A DNA stretch of 64,000 nt from Bartonella sp. HY038 (GTDB lineage Bacteria > Pseudomonadota > Alphaproteobacteria > Rhizobiales > Rhizobiaceae). A program made the position numbers and the translations under genes. Positions 26,658 through 35,589 of this stretch are shown here, in pieces. Location of the stretch: NCBI RefSeq assembly GCF_014117425.1, contig NZ_CP059725.1:558001-622000 (forward strand), given 5' to 3'. The notes under the pieces were generated by a model that saw only the letters and a program-made list of their open reading frames with translations, ran no database searches and was not told where the DNA came from. Each line of letters starts with the position of its first letter. Position 1 is the first letter of the stretch.

Positions 26658-28844
26658 ATGACAAACGATCTGTTTCAACCAACAAAAATTGTATCTGTGC
26701 TCATTCCTGTACCGACTGAGCGGCCATATAGCTATGCCGTGCCAGAAGGTATGAATGTCGAGGTTGGCTCTATTGTGCAAGTGCCGCTTGGCCCAAGACA
26801 GGTGGCGGGTCTTGTTACCGATGATGCAACCGATAATGTACCGATAAAAAAGTTAAAGGCAATACATCAAGTTTTTGATTGCCCGCCAATAAAAGCCGAG
26901 CTTTTACAATTTATCAAATTTGTTGCAAATTATACGCTGTCGCCGCCCGGTATGGTGGCACGCATGGCCTTGCGTGTTCCAACTGCCTTTGAGCCAGAGC
27001 CGATGATTACAGGTTTTCGCTGGAATGGGAATGAAGTTGAACGGCAAACTCCGGCGCGATTACGCGTGATAGACCATATTCAAGATGGCTTACCTTGGAC
27101 GAAATCCGGCCTTGCTCATGCTGCGGGTGTTTCCACTAGCGTTATTGACGGGCTTATTGCGCAAGGCCTATTTGATGAAGTAAAGCTGCCACCACCTGCC
27201 GTTGTTGCCGATCCTGATCCTGCTTATTCACCACCAAAGCTTGAACAAGACCAACAATACGCTGCTGATGCTTTGGAAATTGCGGTTTTTGATAATGCTT
27301 TTAGCACAACCTTACTCGATGGTGTCACCGGTTCTGGCAAAACTGAGGTTTATTTCGAGGCGGTTGCCCGCGCTATAGAGCTTGGCCGCCAAGTTTTAAT
27401 TCTTTTGCCTGAAATTGCCCTTACCCAACAATTTCTTGACCGTTTCCATGCGCGTTTTGGTGCGCCACCTGCTGAATGGCACTCAGATATGTCGCCGCGC
27501 CAACGCGAACGGGTTTGGCGGCAAGTGGCAGAAGGCAGAGTTAAGGTGGTTGCCGGCGCGCGTTCCGCTTTATTTTTGCCGTTTAAGCAACTTGGGTTGA
27601 TTATTGTTGATGAAGAACATGATGCTGCTTTTAAGCAAGAAGATCGCGTTTTTTATAATGCGCGTGATATGGCTGTTGCGCGTGGTGCTATTGCCAAAGT
27701 TCCGGTCATCTTATCATCGGCAACACCATCAGTTGAAAGTCAGGTTAATGCCCTGCAAGGGCGTTACAAGCAAATTAAGCTTACCAGTCGCTTTGCTGCT
27801 GCTGCAATGCCTGATCTTCATGCAATTGATTTAAGAAAAAACGCACCAGCGAGCGGCCATTTTTTGTCACCGCGCCTGATTGAATCTATTCATAAGACTA
27901 TTGAAAAAGGTGAGCAAAGCCTATTATTTCTTAATCGGCGTGGCTATGCGCCGCTAACCCTTTGCCGTGTGTGTGGACACCGTTTTTCATGCCCCAATTG
28001 CTCAAGCTGGTTAGTGGAGCACCGCTTTCGTGGTGAGTTATTATGCCACCATTGCGGTTATCACGTACCAACGCCGGAAAGCTGCCCCGAATGCGGTACA
28101 TTTGACCATTTGGTTGCCTGTGGCCCGGGGGTTGAACGGATTGCCGAGGAAACGGAGGCAGAATTTCCCGATGCGCGTATTCTGGTGCTTTCCACCGACC
28201 TTATTGGTGGTGTCAAACGTTTGCGCCTAGAACTTGAAGCAGTGACCAAGGGTGAAGTAGATATTGTCATTGGCACGCAGCTTGTCGCCAAGGGCCATCA
28301 CTTCCCCAATATGACCCTTGTTGGCGTGGTCGATGCTGATATTGGTCTTGCTAATGGTGACCCGCGCGCGGCTGAACGCACTTTTCAACTTTTATCGCAG
28401 GTGACGGGACGCGCTGGGCGTTCAGGTGCGGCGGCAGAAGGGCTTATTCAGACCTATCAGCCTAGCCATCCGGTGATGCAGGCAATTATATCGGGTAATG
28501 CACTAGCCTTTTATGAGCGCGAAATTGCAGCGCGTGAGCGTGATCACTTGCCTCCCTTTGGGCGCTTGGCGGCCATTATTATTTCAGCTGAAAGCCGGCA
28601 AGAATCTGAAAATTATGCAAGGCTCTTGCGTCAAGCCGCCCCAAAAACCAATGAAATCAGTGTTCTTGGACCGGCTGAGGCACCGCTTGCGATTATTCGA
28701 GGTCGCCACCGCTTTCGCTTACTTATTCATGGCTCAAAACGCGCTGATATTCAAAGCTTTATTAAAGCCATCATTGCAACCGCGCCACCACCACGTGGCT
28801 CGGTAAGGATACAAATTGATATTGATCCACAAAGCTTTTTATAA
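26658..28844 (+). CDS. priA: Primosomal protein N' (replication restart helicase PriA)
   Basis: 728-residue superfamily 2 helicase that recognises stalled forks and reloads the replisome. N-terminal 3'-DNA-binding domain (about 1-110, with VPTERPYSYAVPEG and VQVPLGPRQVAGLV), winged helix (about 125-185), helicase lobe 1 with Walker A GVTGSGKTE (about 221-229) and DEEH (about 317), zinc-binding insertion with four CxxC pairs (CRVCGH, CPNCSS, CHHCGY, CPECGT, about 435-480), lobe 2 with VDADIGLANGDPRAAERTFQL and QVTGRAGR, and the C-terminal domain. I chose the ATG at 26658 with AAAGG just upstream over an in-frame GTG at 26640. The length is normal. Confidence 0.97.
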   Translation: MTNDLFQPTKIVSVLIPVPTERPYSYAVPEGMNVEVGSIVQVPLGPRQVAGLVTDDATDNVPIKKLKAIHQVFDCPPIKAELLQFIKFVANYTLSPPGMVARMALRVPTAFEPEPMITGFRWNGNEVERQTPARLRVIDHIQDGLPWTKSGLAHAAGVSTSVIDGLIAQGLFDEVKLPPPAVVADPDPAYSPPKLEQDQQYAADALEIAVFDNAFSTTLLDGVTGSGKTEVYFEAVARAIELGRQVLILLPEIALTQQFLDRFHARFGAPPAEWHSDMSPRQRERVWRQVAEGRVKVVAGARSALFLPFKQLGLIIVDEEHDAAFKQEDRVFYNARDMAVARGAIAKVPVILSSATPSVESQVNALQGRYKQIKLTSRFAAAAMPDLHAIDLRKNAPASGHFLSPRLIESIHKTIEKGEQSLLFLNRRGYAPLTLCRVCGHRFSCPNCSSWLVEHRFRGELLCHHCGYHVPTPESCPECGTFDHLVACGPGVERIAEETEAEFPDARILVLSTDLIGGVKRLRLELEAVTKGEVDIVIGTQLVAKGHHFPNMTLVGVVDADIGLANGDPRAAERTFQLLSQVTGRAGRSGAAAEGLIQTYQPSHPVMQAIISGNALAFYEREIAARERDHLPPFGRLAAIIISAESRQESENYARLLRQAAPKTNEISVLGPAEAPLAIIRGRHRFRLLIHGSKRADIQSFIKAIIATAPPPRGSVRIQIDIDPQSFL

Positions 28845-29174
28845 GTATTTTTTGTCGTTAAAAATAGCCAATGGTTCGTAAGTTGTTATTTATGATTATT
28901 AATGGGGCCTGACCTTCATATGATTTATTGATGATTGTTCTATCGGTAGCTGCCCATAGTTTAGATAACACCACTAGCAAAAAGTTGCGTGCTGCGCGTG
29001 AATATTAGCGCGGTTACTGGATCATATAAGACATGAGTTTTACCGCAGCAGCATATTGGATGCACTTGTAGAGCCGCTTTGAGGCCGATGATTTTTAATT
29101 GATTATTAAAAACTCCTTGCGTCATTTTTAAATGCTGTATAATTTTATTTCTTAATTTAAAGGGGAAAGATTAT
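28845..29174. other. Intergenic region after priA
   Basis: About 330 bases with no credible ORF or RNA structure. It should contain the promoter of the following acetyltransferase gene. Confidence 0.4.
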
Positions 29175-29666
29175 ATGCTTCATATTCGCGCTGCCACTGA
29201 GGATGATTTGCCAGTTATTACCGATATTTTTAACGAAGCAATTTTAAATAGTGATGCTATTTGGACCGAGCATGTGGTTGATATTGCAAACCGCAAATCA
29301 TGGTTACAAGACAGACAAAAATCTGGCTTTCCGGTACTGGTTGCGGAGGTTGATGGCATAACTTGTGGCTATGCAAGTTATGGTCCATTTCGCCAGTTCC
29401 CCGGCTATGTTCATTCAAGTGAATTATCGATTTATATTGATAAGAATGCGCGGAATAAGGGTATTGGTAAAACCTTGCTTGGCGCTTTGATTGAAGAAGC
29501 GCAAAATAACAATGTCCATGTTTTAATTGCAGGAATTGAAGCTGAAAATAAGGCCTCAATTGCCTTGCATGAAAAATTTGGCTTTAAGGTTACAGGGCAT
29601 ATGCCGCAGGTTGGTATAAAATTTGGCAAATGGCTTGATTTGGTATTGATGCAGTTAATTTTATAA
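29175..29666 (+). CDS. GNAT N-acetyltransferase, phosphinothricin acetyltransferase-like
   Basis: 163 residues covering a complete GNAT domain. The start IRAATEDDLPVITDIFNEAI, the central YVHSSELSIYIDKNARNKGIGKTLL (strand 4 and acetyl-CoA binding motif A, R/Q-x-x-G-x-G/A) and IAGIEAENKASIALHEKFGFK-x-x-GHMPQVG match the Pat/Bar/MddA-like subgroup, which acetylates phosphinothricin, methionine sulfone or similar amino-acid analogues. The true substrate cannot be told from sequence. AAAGGGGAAAG lies about eight bases before the ATG. A dispersed repeat begins nine bases after the stop. Confidence 0.9.
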   Translation: MLHIRAATEDDLPVITDIFNEAILNSDAIWTEHVVDIANRKSWLQDRQKSGFPVLVAEVDGITCGYASYGPFRQFPGYVHSSELSIYIDKNARNKGIGKTLLGALIEEAQNNNVHVLIAGIEAENKASIALHEKFGFKVTGHMPQVGIKFGKWLDLVLMQLIL

Positions 29667-29674
29667 CTTACTGA

Positions 29675-29780
29675 TTAGAGCGTTTTCCGAAAAGTGTGAA
29701 GCGGTTTTCGGACAAAAAACCCGGTGTAAACAATGTATTAGAGCGCGGATCTGATCCAATCAGATCGAAATGCGCTCTAA
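29675..29780. repeat. Dispersed palindromic repeat, copy 3 (full length)
   Basis: The clearest copy, about 106 bases: TTAGAGCG at the left end, CGCTCTAA at the right end, an inner inverted pair TCCGAAAAGTG / CGGTTTTCGGA, and a second hairpin around GGATCTGATCCAATCAGATC. Confidence 0.88.
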
Positions 29781-30124
29781 TAAATGCACTTTGATGGATT
29801 AAGGTGCATAGTATGTTGAAAAAAGCGCGGGCTATTAAGGGGAGATTTTCTGCTATAGCCCGTTAAAAATACCATTGCTTTTTGACCATAAGCTATTGAT
29901 TGCTTGCAACTTATTATTTTGCAAAAAAAATATACATTTACATAAATATTGCTTGTCATGAAAGAAATAGTTTTATACTTTAGTTTGCTTGTTTAATACT
30001 AAAATATAGTTGAAAAATTAAATTATTTATGTTTTTCTGATATTTAGCAAGACCTGAAAATTAAATTTAAAAAAAAATCCCAAATTTGAAAAATTGTCAT
30101 TGAAAAGTCATTTTTTTATGACTA
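29781..30124. other. AT-rich region upstream of the speF leader
   Basis: About 340 very AT-rich bases with no ORF. It presumably carries the speF promoter; TTGCTT and TTTTATACT near 29950-29978 are weak candidates. Confidence 0.35.
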
Positions 30125-30530
30125 TATGGCAATTGCCCAAAGTCGCACGAGCCTATGGGTGTCCGCCGGTTCCTCGAATGGTGAGGGTAATCGGTAAGGT
30201 ACCTGGAACTAACCGCTCCAGTCGCTCTCATTGGCCAACCAAAAGAGCGAGGACATCTCGAAGCAACGACGGTGCGGGCCTTTCTAGTGATACGGCTAAG
30301 CCGGAAATACTGTAGAGGCACACCCTCATTGCCTTCATTGCGGAAATGGTTTTCCAATTCCAATAAGAGGCAGACAAAGCTGAACAATGCGGTCGCCGCG
30401 CTGTTCCTTCATCGCCTGAATTCTATCCTATTTTTAAAAATGGGAGGATTTCATGCACTTTGTTCTGAAGTTTTACAGCCCTTTGATGACAAAGGGCTGC
30501 GATGCTTTACATTTGGAAACCAAAAGTGGA
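30125..30530 (+). ncRNA. speF-type RNA leader
   Basis: This roughly 400-base untranslated stretch is much more GC-rich and structured than its flanks and stands directly before an ornithine decarboxylase gene. Segments such as GTCCGCCGGTTCCTCGAATG, GGTGAGGGTAATCGGTAAGG and CTGGAACTAACCGCTCCAG match my recollection of the conserved core of the speF motif (Rfam RF00518) of alphaproteobacteria. Near its 3' end it holds a GGGAGGA site with an ATG (30453) and a hairpin CAGCCCTTT / AAAGGGCTG. A cis-acting, polyamine- or ornithine-responsive role is the published idea, but the ligand is not settled. Exact ends are approximate. Confidence 0.85.
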
Positions 30531-30680
30531 GAGTTCCAATGGCTACACAACGCATTCTTGATTTTCTTAAAACCCGCCGCCCAGAAGGCCCATGCGTTGT
30601 CGTGGATCTTGATGTTGTGCGCGAAAATTATCACGGTTTTGAAAAAGCACTTCCGCAATCGCGTATTTTTTACGCGGTAA
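30453..30680 (+). CDS. Possible overlapping upstream ORF in the speF leader
   Basis: 75 codons from an ATG with the strong site GGGAGGA seven bases upstream. It is in another frame than speF and overlaps the first 142 bases of that gene. The early codons read MHFVLKFYSPLMTKGCDALH. Ribosomes translating it would pass through the hairpin at about 30474-30498 and over the speF start site. This could be a regulatory uORF, or a chance open frame within the RNA element. Confidence 0.35.
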   Translation: MHFVLKFYSPLMTKGCDALHLETKSGEFQWLHNAFLIFLKPAAQKAHALSWILMLCAKIITVLKKHFRNRVFFTR

Positions 30681-31672
30681 AGGCTAATCCAGAGCCACAA
30701 ATTTTGCGCCTTTTGGCTGATTTGGGTTCTAATTTTGATACAGCTTCAGTTGAAGAAATTGAAATGGCTTTGGATGCAGGTGCATCACCAGAGCGAATTT
30801 CTTATGGCAACACCATTAAGAAAGAGCGTGATATTGCCCGTGCTTATGCTTTGGGTATTTCGCTCTATGCTGTTGATTGCGTTGAAGAAGTAGAAAAAAT
30901 TGCCCGTGTTGCGCCCGATGCAAAAGTGTTTTGCCGTGTATTAACTGATGGTGAAGGGGCTGAATGGCCGCTATCACGCAAATTTGGTTGTGTGCCTGCC
31001 ATGGCAATTGATGTGTTGCGCCGTGCCGATGAGCTTGGTTTATCCGCCTATGGTGTTTCATTCCATGTTGGCTCACAGCAAACCAATCTTGATGCATGGG
31101 ATAGTGCTTTGGCTGATGCGGCTGGTGTGTTTGAAGCGCTTGCTAAAGAAGGCATTAAATTGCAAATGGTGAATATGGGCGGTGGCTTTCCAACCCGATA
31201 TTTGAAAGATGTACCAACCGCGCAAGCCTATGGTAATGCTATTTTTGAAGCTTTAAGCAAGCATTTTGGCAATCGTATCCCAGAAACCATTATTGAGCCA
31301 GGCCGTGGCATGGTGGGTAATGCGGGGGTTATCCGCACCGAAGTGGTGTTGATTTCTAAAAAGTCGGCTAATGATGAGCAACGTTGGGTTTATCTTGATG
31401 TTGGTAAATTTAACGGTCTTGCTGAAACAATGGATGAAGCTATTCGCTATCCAATTGTAACGCCTCATGATGGTGATGTAACCGCGCCTTGCGTGCTTGC
31501 TGGCCCAACCTGTGACTCTGCCGATGTTATGTATGAAAAGACACCTTATCCATTGCCTTTAAGCTTGACCATCGGTGATGAATTGTTGATCTTGGGTACA
31601 GGTGCTTATACGACTACTTATGCATCTATTGCATTTAATGGTTTTGAACCTATCCGCTCTTACGTGATTTAG
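30539..31672 (+). CDS. speF: Ornithine (lysine/ornithine) decarboxylase, group IV
   Basis: 377-residue PLP enzyme converting ornithine (and often lysine) to putrescine (cadaverine), the entry to polyamine synthesis. It has the alanine-racemase-like fold type III barrel with the PLP lysine at 48 (FYAVKANPEP), SFHVGSQ, GGGFP, EPGRGMVG for phosphate binding, and the catalytic CDSAD with Cys at about 325 contributed across the dimer. Family members in alphaproteobacteria have this length. The ATG at 30539 has GGAGAG upstream; the frame is open back to 30272, but this is leader RNA and not protein-like. It is controlled by the speF RNA and followed by an acetyltransferase gene, a neighbour also seen in relatives. 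Confidence 0.95.
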   Translation: MATQRILDFLKTRRPEGPCVVVDLDVVRENYHGFEKALPQSRIFYAVKANPEPQILRLLADLGSNFDTASVEEIEMALDAGASPERISYGNTIKKERDIARAYALGISLYAVDCVEEVEKIARVAPDAKVFCRVLTDGEGAEWPLSRKFGCVPAMAIDVLRRADELGLSAYGVSFHVGSQQTNLDAWDSALADAAGVFEALAKEGIKLQMVNMGGGFPTRYLKDVPTAQAYGNAIFEALSKHFGNRIPETIIEPGRGMVGNAGVIRTEVVLISKKSANDEQRWVYLDVGKFNGLAETMDEAIRYPIVTPHDGDVTAPCVLAGPTCDSADVMYEKTPYPLPLSLTIGDELLILGTGAYTTTYASIAFNGFEPIRSYVI

Positions 31673-31720
31673 AGATTTTGCTCTTTAAGTGAGCAGTAAT
31701 TTCTATTGCGATCAACCTTA

Positions 31721-31746
31721 AACGCCTCACGCAAAAGTGGGGCGTT
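31721..31746 (+). terminator. Possible terminator after speF
   Basis: AACGCC(TCAC) / (GTGG)GGCGTT hairpin with a GCAAAA loop about 50 bases after the stop; only a short T stretch follows. Confidence 0.45.
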
Positions 31747-31846
31747 AAGTTTAGTATTTTAAAAAAATTATATGCATTTGTCTTGTAAATTACCAATAAG
31801 GTGATTTGCGGTTCTTTTGACATGTCATCTTATAGGGCGATCGAAC

Positions 31847-32467
31847 ATGTTGGCTCAAAGCTTAAAAAATATTTCAAATAATGGTGATGCAACGCTTATC
31901 AATAACAGTGCAAGTGCAATGATTATCATTGATGATGAACGCTGTGATGAAGTTTCACAGCGTGAAGCTTTGCTTGATAGTGTGATGGGGGCAAACCGTA
32001 AACGCAAATCATCAGAAAAAATTCGTAAAAATCGCTTGCCGGCTGTTGGGTTAAACCTTGTTGCGCGTGATGAAAGCGGTATGCTTATTGGCAGCATTCG
32101 CCTTTGGCATATCTGCTTGGCAAATAGAAATGGTGGTTTTATTAATGCGCTTTTATTGGGTCCTCTTGCTATTCGTCAAGATTTTGCAGGGCAGGGCATT
32201 GGCGCGCGCTTAATGGTGGAAGCTATTTCACGCGCCAAGCTCTTAGGGCATGGTGCTATTCTTCTTGTTGGTGATGCTGATTATTATCGCCGTTTTGGTT
32301 TTTGTGCTAGCAAAGCGGCCCATTTATCTATGCCAGGACCTTTTGAGCGCCAACGTTTCCAAGCACTTGAATTGGTTACTGGTTGGTTAGATGATGCAAC
32401 TGGTGTTGTTATGCCGTCAGGTGAAAAAATAAAGCGCAATTTAAGCCCCTCCAAAAACGTGGCTTAA
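31847..32467 (+). CDS. GNAT N-acetyltransferase, YhbS-like
   Basis: 206 residues with one GNAT domain in the middle and C-terminal half. LVARDESGMLIGSIRLWHI forms the early strands, LLGPLAIRQDFAGQGIGARLM is the acetyl-CoA-binding motif A, and GHGAILLVGDADYYRRFGFC-A is the typical late segment of the YhbS/COG3153 group. I use the ATG at 31847; the longer frame starts at a TTG. The N-terminal 30 residues are unrelated to the fold. It lies directly after speF, so a polyamine or ornithine-derived substrate is possible but unproved. Confidence 0.88.
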   Translation: MLAQSLKNISNNGDATLINNSASAMIIIDDERCDEVSQREALLDSVMGANRKRKSSEKIRKNRLPAVGLNLVARDESGMLIGSIRLWHICLANRNGGFINALLLGPLAIRQDFAGQGIGARLMVEAISRAKLLGHGAILLVGDADYYRRFGFCASKAAHLSMPGPFERQRFQALELVTGWLDDATGVVMPSGEKIKRNLSPSKNVA

Positions 32468-32581
32468 ACAAGTTAAACCCATAGGCCTGCGCTATTTTGT
32501 TAGCAAGCTCTTCACAGCTTTTATAATATGTTTTATTGCTATTGCCTGAAATGAACAATAAATGGCTGAATTAACTTAAAT

Positions 32582-33049
32582 ATGGTTGTTATAAGCAAAA
32601 AACAAAGCACACCTATGGAGCTTGCCTTGCAAGAGGCAAAGCTTGCATTTGAACTGGATGAGGTTCCCGTTGGCGCGGTTATTTTTCATCAAGGCAAATT
32701 AATAGCCAAAGCCCATAATTTGACCCGCCATGTTTTTGATCCAACGGGACATGCTGAAATCCGTGCAATAAGAATGGCTTGTGAAGCACTGTCAAGTGAA
32801 CGCTTGCCAGAATGCGATTTATACGTGACGCTTGAGCCTTGTGCTATGTGCGCAGCCGCTATTTCTTTTGCGCGAATTCGCCGGCTTTATTATGGCGCAA
32901 GTGACCCAAAGGGCGGCGCTGTCGAATATGGACCCGTTTTTTTTAATCAACCAACCTGTCATCACCGCCCAGATGTCTATTCTGGTCTTTGTGAACAGCA
33001 ATCATCTGATCTTTTGACGCAATTTTTTAGCAATAAACGCAAAGTTTAG
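32582..33049 (+). CDS. tadA: tRNA-specific adenosine-34 deaminase TadA
   Basis: 155-residue zinc deaminase turning A34 into inosine in the anticodon of tRNA-Arg(ACG). Zinc and catalytic residues are in place: His57 and Glu59 in GHAEIRAI, Cys87 and Cys90 in LEPCAMCAAAIS. VPVGAVIFHQGK, YYGASDPKGGAVE and FF complete the family pattern. The first ATG (32582) gives a slightly long N-terminus; the ATG at 32615 would start at MELALQEAK, where many homologues begin. Neither has a strong Shine-Dalgarno. Confidence 0.94.
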   Translation: MVVISKKQSTPMELALQEAKLAFELDEVPVGAVIFHQGKLIAKAHNLTRHVFDPTGHAEIRAIRMACEALSSERLPECDLYVTLEPCAMCAAAISFARIRRLYYGASDPKGGAVEYGPVFFNQPTCHHRPDVYSGLCEQQSSDLLTQFFSNKRKV

Positions 33050-33308
33050 AGTGTAGATCTTGTTTTAATAGCTGAAATATTGTGTAACAGTGGTTGTGTC
33101 TTTATTAAATAATTTACAATTTATTAATCTTACAGTAAATGAAGAAAAACGTTTCCAAAATGATGATATTCATAAGGCTTTTGGGTGCTTTTATTATTGC
33201 ATTGTGTTTAAGTTTTACTGCAATTTCTTGAGCAATAATTAAAGACCTAGTTTGCTTTAATATTTCTACGATTAACGAAACTATTTCAATATTCTACTGG
33301 GGATAAGG
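33050..33308. other. Intergenic region between tadA and lipoprotein gene
   Basis: About 260 AT-rich bases, no gene seen. Presumed promoter region of the lipoprotein. Confidence 0.4.
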
Positions 33309-33743
33309 ATGAATTTAAAAAAATATGCTGTGTCGGCAATGGTTATTGGTTTTTCGCTTTCAACCTTAGCAGGTTGTGGTGGGCGTGCTGCCAAGGAAAT
33401 TGCTATTACCAATCCAACCGATAGTATCATGGATTGTGCGGGAATTTCTCGCGAGTTCGAAGCCAATGAGCGTCAGGTGAAAGCAACTTTGCATGAGCGC
33501 AATGTAGGGCGCGGCAAAAATGTCGCTCTTGGGGCTGCTAGCATTGTATTTTTCCCAGCATTGTTCTTCATGGATCCAAAATCGCCTGAAGCGGTTGAAA
33601 TCGCAGCTTTGCGTAACCGCAATGGTGTTTTAACTCAAATGGCAGCTACTAAAAGATGTGCAGCACCGCAATCGCAATTGACGGAAGTTTATAGGGAACT
33701 TGATGGCCGTTCATCAAAGAAAAAGCAAGAAGACCGTAATTAA
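33309..33743 (+). CDS. Predicted lipoprotein
   Basis: 144 residues with a lipoprotein signal: basic MNLKKYA, hydrophobic core and lipobox LAGC, so the mature protein begins at Cys23. A second hydrophobic stretch (about residues 75-93, VALGAASIVFFPALFFMD) may dip into a membrane. Two further cysteines (DCAGISREFE, KRCAAP) could pair. The pattern DCxxISREFEANE followed by a short hydrophobic hairpin resembles small Hyphomicrobiales lipoproteins of unknown function. GGGGATAAGG precedes the ATG; a terminator follows at 33818-33862. Confidence 0.85.
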   Translation: MNLKKYAVSAMVIGFSLSTLAGCGGRAAKEIAITNPTDSIMDCAGISREFEANERQVKATLHERNVGRGKNVALGAASIVFFPALFFMDPKSPEAVEIAALRNRNGVLTQMAATKRCAAPQSQLTEVYRELDGRSSKKKQEDRN

Positions 33744-33817
33744 GCTTTTTTGGTTTTTTATAAGCAAGGTAAAGGCGCTTACAAAAAGAGTGAAGCGCCT
33801 TTAAAAATTAGAGATTT

Positions 33818-33862
33818 AGAGCATTTGGGGAGACACTTATGGTGCAAATGCTCTCGCTTTTT
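33818..33862 (+). terminator. Terminator after the lipoprotein gene
   Basis: Ten-base stem AGAGCATTTG / CAAATGCTCT followed by CGCTTTTTT. A second hairpin (AAAGGCGCTT / AAGCGCCTTT) lies just upstream at 33771-33802. Confidence 0.8.
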
Positions 33863-33873
33863 TGGGGAAGGTA

Positions 33874-35379
33874 TTACCAATATCCCAAGAATTTCCACCA
33901 TACCCCGCCGATTATTGCGAAAATGGCAAGATTTACTACCGCCATGATGAAGCCGACAGTCCACCAACGACTTAAAGTGACAAAACCTGAACCAAAGATA
34001 ATCGGTGATGTGCCAGTGGCATAATGGGTAAGACACATCATGATTGCTGATGCCGCGGCCATTAACAGCATGAATAAATTGATATATTCTGCTGGGATGA
34101 GGTGCACGCCAACGGTTAAGAAAGCCAGCATCATGGCGCTGATATGGGCTGTTGTACTTGCAAATACATAGTGAGAAAACATAAAGGTAAGAATAAGGAT
34201 CGTCATTGCGGCTGGCCAACTCATACCACTTGTTTCAATTGCAGTACGCAAGCCATCTGAAAACCATCCAACAACGCCAAGCTTATTAAGTTGACCGGCA
34301 AGCATTACGAGAGCGCCAAACCAAATTAATGTATCCCACGCGCTTTTTTCTTTTAAAACATCATCCCATGATAATGTGCCGCTTAGCAATAAAATTACTA
34401 AACCAACAAAAGCAACAGCAGTTGGATCAAAGAGGTAAGAATCGCCAAATATTGCGGCTGGAACGCCTGCCCATAATAAAAGCATAATTGCGAAAGTTAT
34501 TAGCATCACAATCTCAGAGCTTTTAACTGATCCAAGTTTTGTAAGTTCACCATGAGCAAAGGTAACGGCATTTGGTGTATGCTTTAATTCAGGCGGGGAT
34601 ATGAGGTAAATTACAAATGGCATAGCAATCATTGCGATGAGGCCGGGTAAAAGCATGCATAATGCCCAACTGCTCCATGATAAGGATAGGCTACCACCGG
34701 TTGCTTGGCTAATATATTTTACCACAAGCGGATTGGGAGCTGTTGCTGTAATAAACATGGCTGAGCTGATTGGATTGGCGTGATAATTTACCAAAGCAAG
34801 ATATGTACCAACCTTGCCTTGCGTAGCTTTTTCAGGGCTTGAATCAAAGGCCGCAGCAATGGATCGCATGACAGGATGTATAATACCACCACCACGCGCC
34901 GTATTGCTTGGGGTAAAGGGTGCTAATAGCAATTCACAAAATGCAAGTCCATATCCAATGCCTAAAGTCCTCTTACCAATAAGGCGGATGAAATAATAGC
35001 CAATGCGGGCGCCAAGTCCCGTTTTGATTAAGCCACGTGACACCATGATTGAAACCACAATCAGCCAAATGAGGGGACTGTTAAAGGCAGCAAGGGCATC
35101 TGCAACAGCCTCTTTTGATGTGGGCGATGTAACCCTTGAAAGAACCACAACAGCTATTGTAATCATTGACATGACGCCAATAGGCATAACTTTTAAAATA
35201 ATGCCTAATATTGCGGATACAAATATTGCAACAAAATGCCATGCATCATCGGTTAGTCCAGTTGGTGTGGGTGTAAAAATAAGCCCCCAATAGACCACAA
35301 CACAAAAAAAACCGGGAATAACGCGGAATGGAACGAAGAGAGAAAATCTCTCATAAAGATTATAAAGTGACTTAAACAT
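33874..35379 (-). CDS. DASS-family anion (di/tricarboxylate) transporter
   Basis: 501-residue inner-membrane protein with about 12-14 hydrophobic segments. The sequence LLLAPFTPSNTARGGGIIHPV is the first SNT-type substrate/sodium motif and HYATGTSPIIFGSGFV the second, which places it in the divalent anion:Na+ symporter (DASS) group, close to CitT/TtdT/SodiT1 proteins that exchange or import dicarboxylates such as succinate, tartrate or 2-oxoglutarate. FIGALVMLAGQLNKLGVVGWFSD-like and IIGGVWWKFLGYW end segments fit the family. The ATG at 35379 is the only sensible start. Transcribed alone, convergent with the lipoprotein gene. Substrate not assignable. Confidence 0.92.
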   Translation of the reverse strand: MFKSLYNLYERFSLFVPFRVIPGFFCVVVYWGLIFTPTPTGLTDDAWHFVAIFVSAILGIILKVMPIGVMSMITIAVVVLSRVTSPTSKEAVADALAAFNSPLIWLIVVSIMVSRGLIKTGLGARIGYYFIRLIGKRTLGIGYGLAFCELLLAPFTPSNTARGGGIIHPVMRSIAAAFDSSPEKATQGKVGTYLALVNYHANPISSAMFITATAPNPLVVKYISQATGGSLSLSWSSWALCMLLPGLIAMIAMPFVIYLISPPELKHTPNAVTFAHGELTKLGSVKSSEIVMLITFAIMLLLWAGVPAAIFGDSYLFDPTAVAFVGLVILLLSGTLSWDDVLKEKSAWDTLIWFGALVMLAGQLNKLGVVGWFSDGLRTAIETSGMSWPAAMTILILTFMFSHYVFASTTAHISAMMLAFLTVGVHLIPAEYINLFMLLMAAASAIMMCLTHYATGTSPIIFGSGFVTLSRWWTVGFIMAVVNLAIFAIIGGVWWKFLGYW

Positions 35380-35589
35380 TAGGCCCTCTTACTAGGTGCC
35401 TCCCGAATAAATCCTATACCCTTTTATTGGAATAGCAAGAAATTATTCATATAAATATGTCGTTATTTTGACTTGTTAGGTCGTATTTTTTCAGCTTAAA
35501 AACGTGCCTTAATAAAAAGGAATTTTAGGCAAGTTTTATGGATTTGATGACTTAAAATCACTGCCCTTTTTCCATATAGGATTTTACCG

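Noticed and set aside
30272..30538. N-terminal extension of the ornithine decarboxylase frame by 89 codons
   Set aside because: The stretch is the structured speF RNA leader, has no protein-family similarity, and the ATG at 30539 with GGAGAG gives the normal enzyme length.
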